Assembly (NCBI GenBank): GCA_039045975.1
Contig: JBCCJA010000030.1
Coordinates: 1 to 43,159 of the forward strand
Direction: 5' to 3'
DNA: 43,159 nucleotides
From: JBCCJA01 sp039045975
GTDB taxonomy: Bacteria; Planctomycetota; Planctomycetia; Planctomycetales; Planctomycetaceae
In this document: in pieces, positions 31,801 through 41,000 of the stretch
Position numbering within the stretch: the first letter of the stretch is position 1
How the letters are laid out: every line of letters starts with the position of its first letter
Translations under genes and position numbers: made by a program
The notes under the pieces: model-generated
What the model was told of the DNA's origin: nothing
The model's database searches: none
What the model saw: only the letters and a program-made list of their open reading frames with translations

Positions 31801-34800
31801 ACGGCCACGCGAACGGGTACGCCCGCGATATTTCGATCGTCGGGGCGAAACAGCACAATCTGCGGGGCGTCGACGCGACCGTGCCGCGGGACCGGATCTC
31901 GGTCTTCTGCGGCCCGAGCGGTTCGGGCAAGTCGTCGCTGGCAATGGACACGCTCTACGCCGAGGGGCAGCGGCGGTACGTCGAGTCTTTATCGGCTTAC
32001 GCCCGACAGTTCCTCGGGCAGATGCCGAAGCCGCGGGTCGAGTCGGTCCGCGGTCTCAGTCCGGCCGTCGCGATCGAGCAAAAAACGGTCGGCGGGACGC
32101 CGCGGAGCACGGTCGGGACCGTCACTGAGATTTACGACTATTTAAGAATTCTGTTCGCCCGCCTCGGCACGCCGTATTGCCCGGAATGTCAGATTCCCGT
32201 GCGGCAGAGCACGACCGACGAGGTCGTCGACCGCGTGCTGGAGGGCGAGGAGGGTTCGCGGGCGTTGATCTGTGCCCCGCTCGACGTGCCGAAGACGGAG
32301 GCGTATTCGAAACGCATCGAGCGGCTCGCGACCGAAGGGTTTCAACGCGTCCGGATCGACGGCGACACGTTCAAGATCGGTGACGCGCCCGAGATCGAGC
32401 ACCGCGGTGACCACGAGGTCGCGCTCGTCGTCGACCGGATCACGGTGCGGGCGAAGGACCGCGGGCGGATCGCCGACTCGGTCGAAGCGGCCCTCGAATA
32501 CGGCCGCGGCGTGATCGACGTCGTGACCGCCGACCGCGACAAGCCGGAGGCCGACTGGCCGACGCGGCGGCTGAGCGTGCACCTGGCCTGCGAGGGGTGC
32601 GGGCGGAGCTTCGAGCCGCTCGCGCCTCAAAACTTTTCGTTCAACAGCCCGCTCGGCTGGTGCGAGGCGTGCGAGGGGCTCGGCGTCGAGACCGGGACCG
32701 ACCCGTCGGTGCTGATCGCGAACCCGAACCTGACGCTCGCGGAGGGGGCCGTCTCGGCATGGCCCGACCCGGAGGCGGACGCGACGTTCGGGCGGATGCT
32801 CGACGCGATGTCGGCGACGTTCGGGCTGCCGCTCGACGTGCCGTTCTTCCGGTTGTCAGGGAAGTTGCAGCGTGTCGTCCTGTACGGGGCCGACGCGTCG
32901 GTCGAGGTGCCGGCGACGGAGGACGAGCCGGCGTTCCGCTTCCGCTATCGGGGCCTGTACCCGTCGGTCGAGGAGGCGCAACGGCTGTCGTACTTCTACC
33001 GCCAGAAACTCCGCGAGATGGTCGGCGAGGGTCCCTGCACGGCCTGCCGCGGCGACCGCGTGCGGGACGACGCCGCGGCGGTGAAATTTAGCGGGATGAC
33101 ACTGCCGGAACTGGCCCGGCTGCCGATGGGCGACGCGTTCGAGTTCCTCGACGGGCTGAAGCTGACGCGGGCGGAGAAGAAGATCGCGGGCGACCTGCTG
33201 ACCGAGTCGGTCAGTCGGCTGCGGTTCCTCGTCGATGTCGGGCTCGATTACGTCGCGCTCGACAGGCCGATGCCGACGCTGTCGGGCGGCGAGTCGCAGC
33301 GGATCCGGCTCGCCGGTCAGATCGGGCGGGCGTTGACCGGCGTGCTGTACGTGCTCGACGAGCCGACGATCGGGCTGCACCCGCGGGACAACGGGCGTCT
33401 GGTCCGGGCGTTGTTCAAGCTGCGGGACCTCGGCAACACGGTTGTGCTCGTCGAGCACGACCGCGAGGTGCTCGAGGCGGCCGACCGGTTGTACGACTTC
33501 GGGCCCGGCGCGGGCCGGCTCGGCGGAACCGTCGTCGCGGAGGGAACCCCGAAGGAGCTGGCGAAGTCGGCGGAATCACTGACCGGAAAATATCTCGCCG
33601 ACGTGCAGGGCGTGCCGGTGCCGCGGCTGCGACGCGTGCCGGCCGACGTCGCCGTGCCGGACGACGCTGAGTTGCGTTCCGATGACGGCCGGCCGACTCA
33701 TGAAGCGGGTTGGCTCGAACTGCTCGGCTGTCGGCATCACAACCTGCGGGAGGTCGACCTGCGGATCCCGCTGGCGACGCTGACGTGCGTGACCGGCGTG
33801 TCGGGGTCGGGGAAGTCGTCGCTGATCGAGGGCACGCTCGCGCCGGCCGTCGCGCGGCGGCTGAGTCGGTCGGCCGGCGGGCCGAAGCCGGGGCCGCATC
33901 GCGACCTGTTCGGCGTGCAGCACCTCTCAAAGCTGATCGCCGTCGACCAGCAGCCGCTCGGGGCGACGCCCGCGTCGAACCCGGCGACCTACACCGGCGT
34001 GTTCGACCACATCCGCGACCTGTTCGCCCGCCTGCCGGAGGCGAAGGTCCGCGGCTACAAGTCGGGGCGGTTCAGCTTTAACCGCCCCGGCGGCCGCTGC
34101 GAGGCCTGCGAAGGACTGGGCGAAAAGAAGATCGAGATGCACTTCCTGCCCGACGTGTGGGTCACCTGCGAGGAATGCCAGGGCAGGCGGTACAACGCGG
34201 AGACGCTCGCCGTGAAGTTCCGCGGGAAGACGATCTCCGACGTGCTCGAGATGCCGATCGGCGAGGCGTACGAACTGTTCGAGCAGGTGCCGAAGATCCG
34301 GGCCGGCCTCGGCGTGCTGACGGCGATCGGGCTCGATTATCTGACGCTCGGGCAGGGGGCCCAGACGCTGTCGGGCGGCGAGGCGCAGCGGGTGAAGTTG
34401 GCGGCCGAGCTGGCCCGGCCCGAGGCGGGGCGGACGCTGTATCTATTAGACGAGCCGACGACGGGGCTGCACCTCGACGACATCCGCAAGCTGCTGCAGG
34501 TGCTCAACGGGCTAGTCGACAAGGGCAATACGGTCGTCGTCGTCGAGCACAACTTGGACGTGATCAAGACGGCCGACTGGGTCGTCGACGTCGGCCCGGA
34601 GGCGGGCGTCGGCGGCGGCTCGGTCGTCGTGTCGGGCCCGCCCGAGGTGATCGCCGAGTGCGATAGCTCGCACACGGGGCGGATGCTCGCGCCGCTGCTC
34701 AAGGAGGGCAAGAAGGCCGACCGGGAGACGTTCGACGTCGACCTTGAACGGAAGAAGCGGTCGGGCGACCTCTCAATGCGTGAAGTCGGCAAAGACGCGA

Positions 34801-35723
34801 AGATGCCGTGGCAGGTTGACGGCAAGGCGTGGCATTCGGGCGACCGTCCGGCCCACAACGGCAAGCCGGTGAAGTACGACGCGGGACTCGTCCCGTTCGT
34901 CGTCGACCTGATCGAGAAAGTCGGCGGCTTCGCGCCGGCAAAGTGGAACGACAAAGCGATCGTCGAGGTGCTGCACGAGTCGAAGCAGGGCGGCTGGTTC
35001 TTCCACGCGAAGACCGGGCTGGAGTGGTTCGTGCACCTCACGTTCCGGGTGAAGAAACGGACGTTCGACCCGGCCGACCTGGCGGCCCGCTTCCCGTGGC
35101 CTCCGGCCGACGACCTCGACATCCCGACGTACGGCGCCGAGCCGCGTGTGTGGTGCAAACACCCGCCCGTGCCTTGGCAGGAGGTCACGTTCAAGCCGCA
35201 CTCGGTCGACGAACTCGACACCGATGAATTCCGGGCGTTCCTTGAGGAGGCGAAGGCGGCGTATCTCGCGCAGGCGTTCCCGGACGGTCCCGCGGAGGCG
35301 GGGGAGGGCAACGGGAAGGCATTTTCGGCCGACGAGCCGTGGAAGACGCTCGGGCGGACGTGGCATCTGTCGAAGCGTGGCCTGCCGGACGGACGGATCG
35401 CCTGGAGCCACAAGACGCTGACGACGCTCGCGGAGATGCTCGAAGAGGTCTTCGCCGACTCCGCCGTCGACTGGACGAAGAAGGCGACCGCGACCTGGAA
35501 ACGCGGCGGCAAGCCTGTCGCGGAACTCACGACGAAACGCCGCACCGGCATCGACCTCGTCCTGCCGATCGAGCCGGGGGCGGTCACGCTCGGCCAGGTG
35601 ATCGACTTCGGCGTGAAGCCGTCGGTCGGGCGTCACCGGGGGGGCGAGGCGGTGAAGCTGCGGTTCACTGCCGGGACGCAGGTCACGCCGGCGTTGAAAG
35701 CGTTCCTGAGCGGCCTCGGCTGA
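28803..35723 (+). CDS. uvrA: double-length UvrA, two complete copies fused, plus C-terminal extension
   Basis: A 2306-residue DNA damage recognition ATPase of nucleotide excision repair. Normal UvrA has about 940 residues and works as a dimer; here two full copies are fused, as known in Chlamydiae (about 1790 residues). Four intact Walker A motifs are seen: GVSGSGKS at 43-50, 669-676 and 1665-1672, and GPSGSGKS at about 1037-1044. Four signature motifs LSGGE are also present. Copy 1 spans about 15-970 and copy 2 about 1007-1965. Zinc site 1 is CEGC/CEAC in copy 2 (1263-1266, 1287-1290) but CAES/CPDC in copy 1 (263-266, 287-290), so one cysteine is lost. The zinc site of the second half is intact in both copies (CEHC/CPVC, CEAC/CEEC). 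Residues from about 1985 to 2306 form an extra Trp/Lys-rich region of unknown function (WFFHAKTGLEWFVHLTF). The 3' end overlaps the convergent gene by 41 nt. Confidence 0.95.
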   Translation: MPATRKRSPDDDRRFITVRGAREHNLRSVDVAIPKNELVVMTGVSGSGKSSLAFDTIYAEGQRRYVESLSSYARQFLGQLPKPDVDAVTGLAPAISIQQKVAGNNPRSTVGTVTEIYDYLRVLFARVGQGYCYVSGKPIRAQTREQIVEAIERTPEGRRFQILAPVVKNQKGEFRDLFDDLLKKGFVRARVDGDVYELTDPPKLKKNFKHDIEVVVDRLVAGKAGSSRLAEAVETALDLGDGALIVAGHDDDSEKLYSANYACAESGMSYEPPSPQLFSFNSPVGMCPDCQGLGIKSDFVVDRLIPDDSLSVNRGAIGVVGKMAEVGRWRKQIYKGAAAAIEADCGMDANSLLKTAWKKLPEDARHKFLYGTGERHVTFSWRGYKRGGTWEGVIGELTESYRTTNNPMRRRQLEKYMDTTTCSSCGGARLNRQARNVRVTTASERFAEFDDRTELSLPDVCALTIEEAHAFFDVLDLDETGLFIAEAAIKEIRDRLGFLLKCGLDYLTLDRRAPTLSGGESQRIRLAGQIGSGLVGVVYILDEPSIGLHPRDNAKLLASLEDLRDQGNTVLVVEHDEETMRAADRVIDFGPGPGVRGGEIVAEGSVDDVMRAERSLTGAYLSGRKEVAIPADRRGDNPDAAITVRGATHHNLKGVDARIPLGRFVCVTGVSGSGKSSLVNDILWQVLNRDVNGGNGDPGAHESVEGLDFIDKAIDIDQSPIGRTPRSNPATYTKLFDEIRKLYTHVPEAKLRGFGPGRFSFNTEGGRCEHCEGHGATKLEMDFLADIWVKCPVCDGKRFGRETLEIQFKGKSIADVLEMDVQEALTHFENVPKVRRMLATLHDVGLDYMKVGQPSPTLSGGEAQRIKLARELGKRSTGKTFYVLDEPTTGLHFADVDKLLEVLHGLVDRGNTVLVVEHALDVIKTADWVIDIGPEGGAGGGTVVAEGPPEAIAACADSHTGRALRDVLPKARLKLGKRALAAIKKADAAFESSKPTVSKNGHANGYARDISIVGAKQHNLRGVDATVPRDRISVFCGPSGSGKSSLAMDTLYAEGQRRYVESLSAYARQFLGQMPKPRVESVRGLSPAVAIEQKTVGGTPRSTVGTVTEIYDYLRILFARLGTPYCPECQIPVRQSTTDEVVDRVLEGEEGSRALICAPLDVPKTEAYSKRIERLATEGFQRVRIDGDTFKIGDAPEIEHRGDHEVALVVDRITVRAKDRGRIADSVEAALEYGRGVIDVVTADRDKPEADWPTRRLSVHLACEGCGRSFEPLAPQNFSFNSPLGWCEACEGLGVETGTDPSVLIANPNLTLAEGAVSAWPDPEADATFGRMLDAMSATFGLPLDVPFFRLSGKLQRVVLYGADASVEVPATEDEPAFRFRYRGLYPSVEEAQRLSYFYRQKLREMVGEGPCTACRGDRVRDDAAAVKFSGMTLPELARLPMGDAFEFLDGLKLTRAEKKIAGDLLTESVSRLRFLVDVGLDYVALDRPMPTLSGGESQRIRLAGQIGRALTGVLYVLDEPTIGLHPRDNGRLVRALFKLRDLGNTVVLVEHDREVLEAADRLYDFGPGAGRLGGTVVAEGTPKELAKSAESLTGKYLADVQGVPVPRLRRVPADVAVPDDAELRSDDGRPTHEAGWLELLGCRHHNLREVDLRIPLATLTCVTGVSGSGKSSLIEGTLAPAVARRLSRSAGGPKPGPHRDLFGVQHLSKLIAVDQQPLGATPASNPATYTGVFDHIRDLFARLPEAKVRGYKSGRFSFNRPGGRCEACEGLGEKKIEMHFLPDVWVTCEECQGRRYNAETLAVKFRGKTISDVLEMPIGEAYELFEQVPKIRAGLGVLTAIGLDYLTLGQGAQTLSGGEAQRVKLAAELARPEAGRTLYLLDEPTTGLHLDDIRKLLQVLNGLVDKGNTVVVVEHNLDVIKTADWVVDVGPEAGVGGGSVVVSGPPEVIAECDSSHTGRMLAPLLKEGKKADRETFDVDLERKKRSGDLSMREVGKDAKMPWQVDGKAWHSGDRPAHNGKPVKYDAGLVPFVVDLIEKVGGFAPAKWNDKAIVEVLHESKQGGWFFHAKTGLEWFVHLTFRVKKRTFDPADLAARFPWPPADDLDIPTYGAEPRVWCKHPPVPWQEVTFKPHSVDELDTDEFRAFLEEAKAAYLAQAFPDGPAEAGEGNGKAFSADEPWKTLGRTWHLSKRGLPDGRIAWSHKTLTTLAEMLEEVFADSAVDWTKKATATWKRGGKPVAELTTKRRTGIDLVLPIEPGAVTLGQVIDFGVKPSVGRHRGGEAVKLRFTAGTQVTPALKAFLSGLG

Positions 35724-36489
35724 CGGCCTCGGCGAGGGTGACCGGGCGGCCGGTTCTGACCGGCAGGCTTTCGGTCCACTCTTTCTTCGGGATCGGTGAC
35801 ATCGCGGCGGCGCCCTTGCGGATCAGCGGGACGTCGAGAGCCGCGGACAAGCCTTCCGCCAACTTCCGGCCGCTCATCCAACCGCCGAAACCGGCCAGCG
35901 GGTAACGACGCGACGGGCCGTGTCCGTGAGGCCGCACGAGCAGGTCGACCTCGAAGTACTGAGCGCTCGGGAAGACCCGCGGCTCGGCGTCGTCGTAGTG
36001 CTCCTGCTTGTGGTCGCCAACGTACAGCACGGCCTCGACCCGTTCGCGGCCGATGACCGTTGCGCCGTCATCGAGCAGGACCGACCCGTTCGCGCCCTTC
36101 GCGAGCGGCGTCGTCGGGAGCGGTTCGAGACTCTCGCGGATGCGCTGAAACGCTTCGGCCTCTTCACGCCTAGCGAGGTACGCGAACGTCGGCCAGGCAG
36201 TCATCAAGAGGACGCAGCCTATCACGGCGGCGATCTCCCACGCGGTGAGACCGTCGCTCAATGTGAACGATTGGGATCTCGAAACCGCCGAGAGCATCTG
36301 GGGTAGCGACGCCATAAACGGCGTGACCGTCGAAACGGTCAGGCCGGCTTGCTGCAGCCGCCAAGCCCGGTCGGCCTTCGCCCGATCGAGTATTAGGTCG
36401 ACTTCGTCGCCGTCGACGTTCAACTCCCACGGCATGAAGCGGACCGTGTGAACGCGATCGCCGCCCGACAGGAGTGATGACGTCCGCAT
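35683..36489 (-). CDS. hypothetical membrane protein
   Basis: A protein of 268 residues with start ATG at 36487-36489; alternative in-frame starts are GTG 36522 and ATG 36435. It resembles no family I know. Its N-terminal 45 residues are hydrophilic. A weakly hydrophobic stretch (VSTVTPFMASLPQML) is followed by one clear membrane segment at about residues 84-106 (EIAAVIGCVLLMTAWPTFAYL). The rest is a soluble domain with mixed alpha/beta pattern, including VLLDDGATVIGRERVEAVLYVGD and YFEVDLLVRPHGHGP (shown in parts only). It overlaps the end of uvrA by 41 nt on the opposite strand and is divergent from the outer-membrane protein gene (221 nt between starts). Function unknown. Confidence 0.7.
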   Translation of the reverse strand: MRTSSLLSGGDRVHTVRFMPWELNVDGDEVDLILDRAKADRAWRLQQAGLTVSTVTPFMASLPQMLSAVSRSQSFTLSDGLTAWEIAAVIGCVLLMTAWPTFAYLARREEAEAFQRIRESLEPLPTTPLAKGANGSVLLDDGATVIGRERVEAVLYVGDHKQEHYDDAEPRVFPSAQYFEVDLLVRPHGHGPSRRYPLAGFGGWMSGRKLAEGLSAALDVPLIRKGAAAMSPIPKKEWTESLPVRTGRPVTLAEAVSRGRSGTLSTPA

Positions 36490-36710
36490 AACCGCCCCGG
36501 ATTCCGGCCTGTGTGATCGCACGATACCGCGTGCCCGCCGGGCGTACGAATTTTCGTCTGCACCACTCCACGTAGTTGGCCCGCTGACCCTTCGCGCGCG
36601 ACGTCAAACCGTAGCGGTCGTTCCGGTTCAAGCGGTCGTGCCGGCCCGGTCGATCTTGGGCGAACAGGGCGTCCCGTGCGCCCGAGGTTCGCTTTCCGCC
36701 CGGATGCCCC

Positions 36711-38015
36711 GTGACCCGAATCGGCCTGTTCGCCGCCTTGCTAATGGGCCTCGCGGCGGCGGACCGGGCCGAGGCCCATCATTTGGAGCCGCGGGCGCCG
36801 ACCGCGAACACCGCCGCGGTCTCGGCGGTCCTGGACGGGGCCGGCCTCGTCGTCGGCGACCCGCTGTTCGAGGTCGAGTCGATCCTCGACGACGAGGCGT
36901 TACTGACGCCGGCCGAGTTCGAATTCGGTCTGCGGTCGCTGTCGGGCGAGGTGATCCCGGGGCTGCTGTCGTCGCGGCTGCTCGTGTCGCGTCAATTCGA
37001 CCGCATGCTCGCGCGGCAGCTGCGGCCGATCGGACCGGAACGGCCCGGCGTGGTCGTCGGCGGCGTGAACACCGGCGGCTGCATGTTCGGCGAGGCCGGC
37101 GGCTGCGGCTCGGACATTTGCCCGTATTGCACCGCGGGTGAGGGCGACTATGGGCCGTTCTTCATCGAGCCGGGCCCGAGCACTTGGGTCCGGGTCAACG
37201 GTCTCGACGCCGACGGCGACACCGTGCCGGGCGGCCCGATCGCGAACGACGTCAATGCCGTGCTGTATCAATTGGGCTACACGTTCCCGGTCGACAGCGA
37301 GTTGCTGTTCGGGGCGGTCCTCGGATACGGCGACACCGACATCGACGGCGACCTCGACCTCGGCGAGTTCGACCAGCGGACGACCCGCGTCAGTTTTTAC
37401 ACGCGGAAGACGGTCGGGCACGTCTTCGTGACCGCCGCGACCAGCTACGGCTACGACCAGACGATCCTGACGCGGCAGGTCGTCGCCGGGCCGCTGGCGA
37501 TCGAGACCGAGGCGGGCAAATTCGACGGGCACGAGTTCTCGTCGTTCGTCGAACTCGGCGCGAACCTGTTCGAGTCCCGTAACGTGACGGTCCAGCCTCT
37601 CATCGGTCTACGTTACGCCCGCGTCTTCCGCGACGCCGATACGGAACTCGGCGACGCCCCTGAGGCGTTAATCTTTGATTCGCAGAGCGAAGACGCACTC
37701 GAGTTCCGGCTCGGTGGGCGGTTCGCGAAGACCTTCCGGGCGACGAAGGCGGTCGAACTGATCCCGGAGGTCCGCGCCTGGTGGCTGCACGACTTCCAGG
37801 CCGAGGTGCCGGAGACGACGTTGCGCCTCGCGGGCCTGCCCGACGTGCCGTTCGTCGTCCGCGGTGAGCGGCCCGACGAGAACGTCGCGGTGGTCGGCCT
37901 CGGCGTGACCGTCGTGCTCGATAACGAGTACGCGCTCTGGTTCCAGTACGACGGCGAGTACGGCAATCAAACGACGACGAACGTCGCTTCGGCCGGCTTC
38001 CTGTCGAGTTGGTGA
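36711..38015 (+). CDS. autotransporter-type outer-membrane beta-barrel protein with a four-cysteine cluster
   Basis: A 434-residue exported protein starting at GTG 36711. The signal peptide is residues 1-22 (TRIGLFAALLMGLAA...AEA). Residues 23-150 would form a short passenger or plug. Residues 165-434 alternate hydrophobic and polar residues with aromatic girdles (AVLYQLGYTFPVDSELLFG; SFVELGANLFES; YALWFQYDGEYGNQ) and end in Trp, the pattern of an outer-membrane barrel of autotransporter type. The only cysteines are 124, 132, 137 and 140 (GGCMFGEAGGCGSDICPYC), just before the barrel, possibly two disulfides or a metal site. The GTG start is weakly supported. It is convergent with hrpA, whose stop lies 13 nt beyond. 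Confidence 0.8.
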   Translation: MTRIGLFAALLMGLAAADRAEAHHLEPRAPTANTAAVSAVLDGAGLVVGDPLFEVESILDDEALLTPAEFEFGLRSLSGEVIPGLLSSRLLVSRQFDRMLARQLRPIGPERPGVVVGGVNTGGCMFGEAGGCGSDICPYCTAGEGDYGPFFIEPGPSTWVRVNGLDADGDTVPGGPIANDVNAVLYQLGYTFPVDSELLFGAVLGYGDTDIDGDLDLGEFDQRTTRVSFYTRKTVGHVFVTAATSYGYDQTILTRQVVAGPLAIETEAGKFDGHEFSSFVELGANLFESRNVTVQPLIGLRYARVFRDADTELGDAPEALIFDSQSEDALEFRLGGRFAKTFRATKAVELIPEVRAWWLHDFQAEVPETTLRLAGLPDVPFVVRGERPDENVAVVGLGVTVVLDNEYALWFQYDGEYGNQTTTNVASAGFLSSW

Positions 38016-38028
38016 CAGACCGACCGGG

Positions 38029-41000
38029 TCAGCGGGCCACGCACTTCGCGGCCGTCTCTTCGAGCCGTTTCAGCGAGACCTTCTCGGCCGTGCCGAGATC
38101 CTGGGCGAAGACCGAGACGCGGTACTCCTCGAGCTGCCAGCGCAGCGTGGCGGTGGGCCCGGTGAGTGGGCTCGCCGGGGCGGGCAACAGCCGCTCGAAC
38201 CGGTCGAGTTCACGGAGCAGTTTCTGATCGCGGACGTGCCCGCCGGCGGCGAGCTTGGCGACACGCCGTTCGATCGCACGGAGATATCTCGGCAGATGCA
38301 GGAGCCGCTGCCAAGGGGTGCCGCCGAGCCAGTCGCCTGCGGTCAGCCGCGTCAGTTGGCGGTCGGCGTCGGCGATCGACGCCGCCCACGGCTTCGGGTG
38401 CGTCTTGCGGACGGCTTTGCGGGCCGCGGCGAGAGACTCGGCGAGCGGCGGGAGCAGTTCGGCGAGATCCGACGCGACGACGCCGAGCCGACCGCGGGCC
38501 GTCTGCCGTCGTTTTTCGAAGGCCTCTTCGGACCGCGGGATGTCGGTGACACCGTCCCAGAAAGCCCGGGCCGCGAGCACGTCGGCCAGTTGCGGACGGA
38601 CCCGCCCGACGCCGCCCGACGCGCCGAGTGTGAGCGTGATGCGATCGATCTGCGGCATGTGGTCGACCTGCGAGGCGATCCGCCGCCGTTCGGCGAGGGC
38701 GAACAGCCGCACCAGTCCGCCGCGGAGGGCGGCAGCGGCGGCCCGCGGGTCGTCTTCGAGGTCGAGGTCGACGCCGTCGCCGCGGTCGCGGATCACGGGG
38801 TAACGCGTGACGGTGAAGTCCCCGTGCGTCAGCGACACGGTCGGCGGGAGTTCCCCCCAGTCCCAGCGGGTCAGGCCGGTGCGGTGCCACTCGGTGGCGG
38901 CGTCGGTTTCCGTCTGCGGCTTCGCCCCGCCGCTTCGGTTCGACAGTTCGCGGGTCACGGCGGCGACGTCGCGTCCCGACGCGAGCGTGTCGCCCCGCTC
39001 GTCGACGACGCGGATCTGTATCGTGAAGTAAGCCGGCACGCGGGCGGCGTCGAAGTCGTCGACGCGGATCGGCTCCCCGGCGATGCGGCTGAGGGCGGCG
39101 GCCACGGCCGTCTCGACGCGGCCGTGGCCGAATCGCAGCCCGGCCGCCGCTTCCGCGGCGGCCTCCGGGATCGGAACCAGGCGCGTCCGCAACGGCTTCG
39201 GTAACGCCCTCGCCAAGGCGGCGACCTTTTCAGTCAGTAGGCCTGGCACGAGCCAGCCGAGCCGGTCGGCCGGGACGCGCGGGAGCAGTGGCTCGGGCAC
39301 GACGAGCGTCACGCCGTCCCGCGTGCCCCCCGGGTCGACGTGGTACTCGAGCGGCAGACGGACTCCGTCGACGGTCAGATGGTCGGGGAAGGCCGCGTCG
39401 TCGACGCGGTCGTCTTCATCGACAACGAGGTCGGCCCGCGTCATGCGGAGCCGGGCCCGTTCTTCGGCCGACGCGCGGCGGTGCCACGCTTCGAGCGACT
39501 GCAGGTCGTAGACGTCGTCGGGCAGGCGGGCGTCGTAGAACGCGAAGCGGTCGGCCTCGCCGCGGAGCCGGTCGAGGCGGCGGGCCTTCGTTGCCTCCCG
39601 CTCGGCGGCGGCCCGCAACTCGCCGTTGTCGCGGAAGAAGGGCAGGTCGGTCGGCAGCTCTTCTTCGACGAGGCCGTGCTGCACGAACAGCTCGCGGGCC
39701 CGGACCGGGTCGATCGGCCCGCAGCGGACACGGCGACGCGGTACGACCGGCAGGCCGTACAGCGAGACGCGTTCGTCGACCCAGACGGTGCCCCGTTCGG
39801 CGTCCCACGTCGGGTCGCCGTGCGACTTCTTGACGAGGTTTCCGGCGAGCGGCTCGATCCACGCCGGGTTGATGCGGGCGCAGGTCCGGGCGAAACGTCG
39901 GGACGTCTCGACGAGTTCGGCCGAGACGAGCCACTTCGGCGGTTTCTTAGAAAGCCCGGAGCCGGGCCACAGCGTCACCGTCGTGCCGGCCGCCGATTGA
40001 TATTCGCGGGACTTCTGTTGATCGGCCTTGCTCTTCGCCTCTTTCTCATTTTTTAAAGCGACCCGCGATAAAAGGCCCGTCAGCAGGGCCCGGTGGATCG
40101 CGTCGCCGTCACGGCCGCGGTCGTCGGACGGCTTCATTTTCCCCGACTTATACCCGGCTTGCGTCGTGAACTGTTGAAGCTGGCGGTGGACTTCGGACCA
40201 TTCCCGGAGTCGGTTGTAAGACAAGAAGTTCTCGCGGCAGGCGATTTTAAGTTTCGACCGCGACAGGTCGTGCGTCAGCTTGCGATAGAATTCCCAGATT
40301 TCGAGATACGCCAAAAAATCGGAGTCGGGACAGACGAACCGGCGGTGCTTCTCGTCGGCGGCCTGCTGTTTGTCGATCGGGCGGTCGCGGGGGTCTTGGA
40401 CCTCGAGTGCGGCGGCGATGACGAGGACCTCGGCGAGGCAGCGTTCCTCGTGACCCGCGATCAGCATGCGGCCGATCCGCGGGTCGACCGGCATCCGTCC
40501 GAGCGTCCGGCCGAGGTCGGTCAAGTCCCCGGCGTCGTCAAGGGCCCCGAGTTCGGTCAGCGTGGCGATACCGGAACGGATCGCGGCCGGCCGCGGCGGG
40601 TCGAGGAACGGGAAGTCTTCGGCCCGGCCGAGACCCAGCGACGCGAGACGGAGGATGACCGACGCGAGGTTCGTCCGCAGGACTTCGGGCGGCGTGTATT
40701 CCTCTCGGCCGACGTAATCCTCCTCAGAGAATAAGCGGACGCAGATCCCGGGCCCGACACGGCCGCAGCGGCCTTTGCGTTGGTCCGCGGAGGCCTGCGA
40801 GACCGGCTCGATCGGCAGCCGTTGGACGCCGGTGCGGGTCGAGAAGCGGCTGACGCGGGCCGTGCCGGCGTCGACGACGTACCGGACGTCGGGGACCGTC
40901 AGTGACGACTCGGCGACGTTCGTCGCGAGCGTGACCCGCCGGCCCGGGTGTTTCGCGAAGACCTTCTGCTGCTCGGCGGCCGACAGACGGCCGTAGAGCG

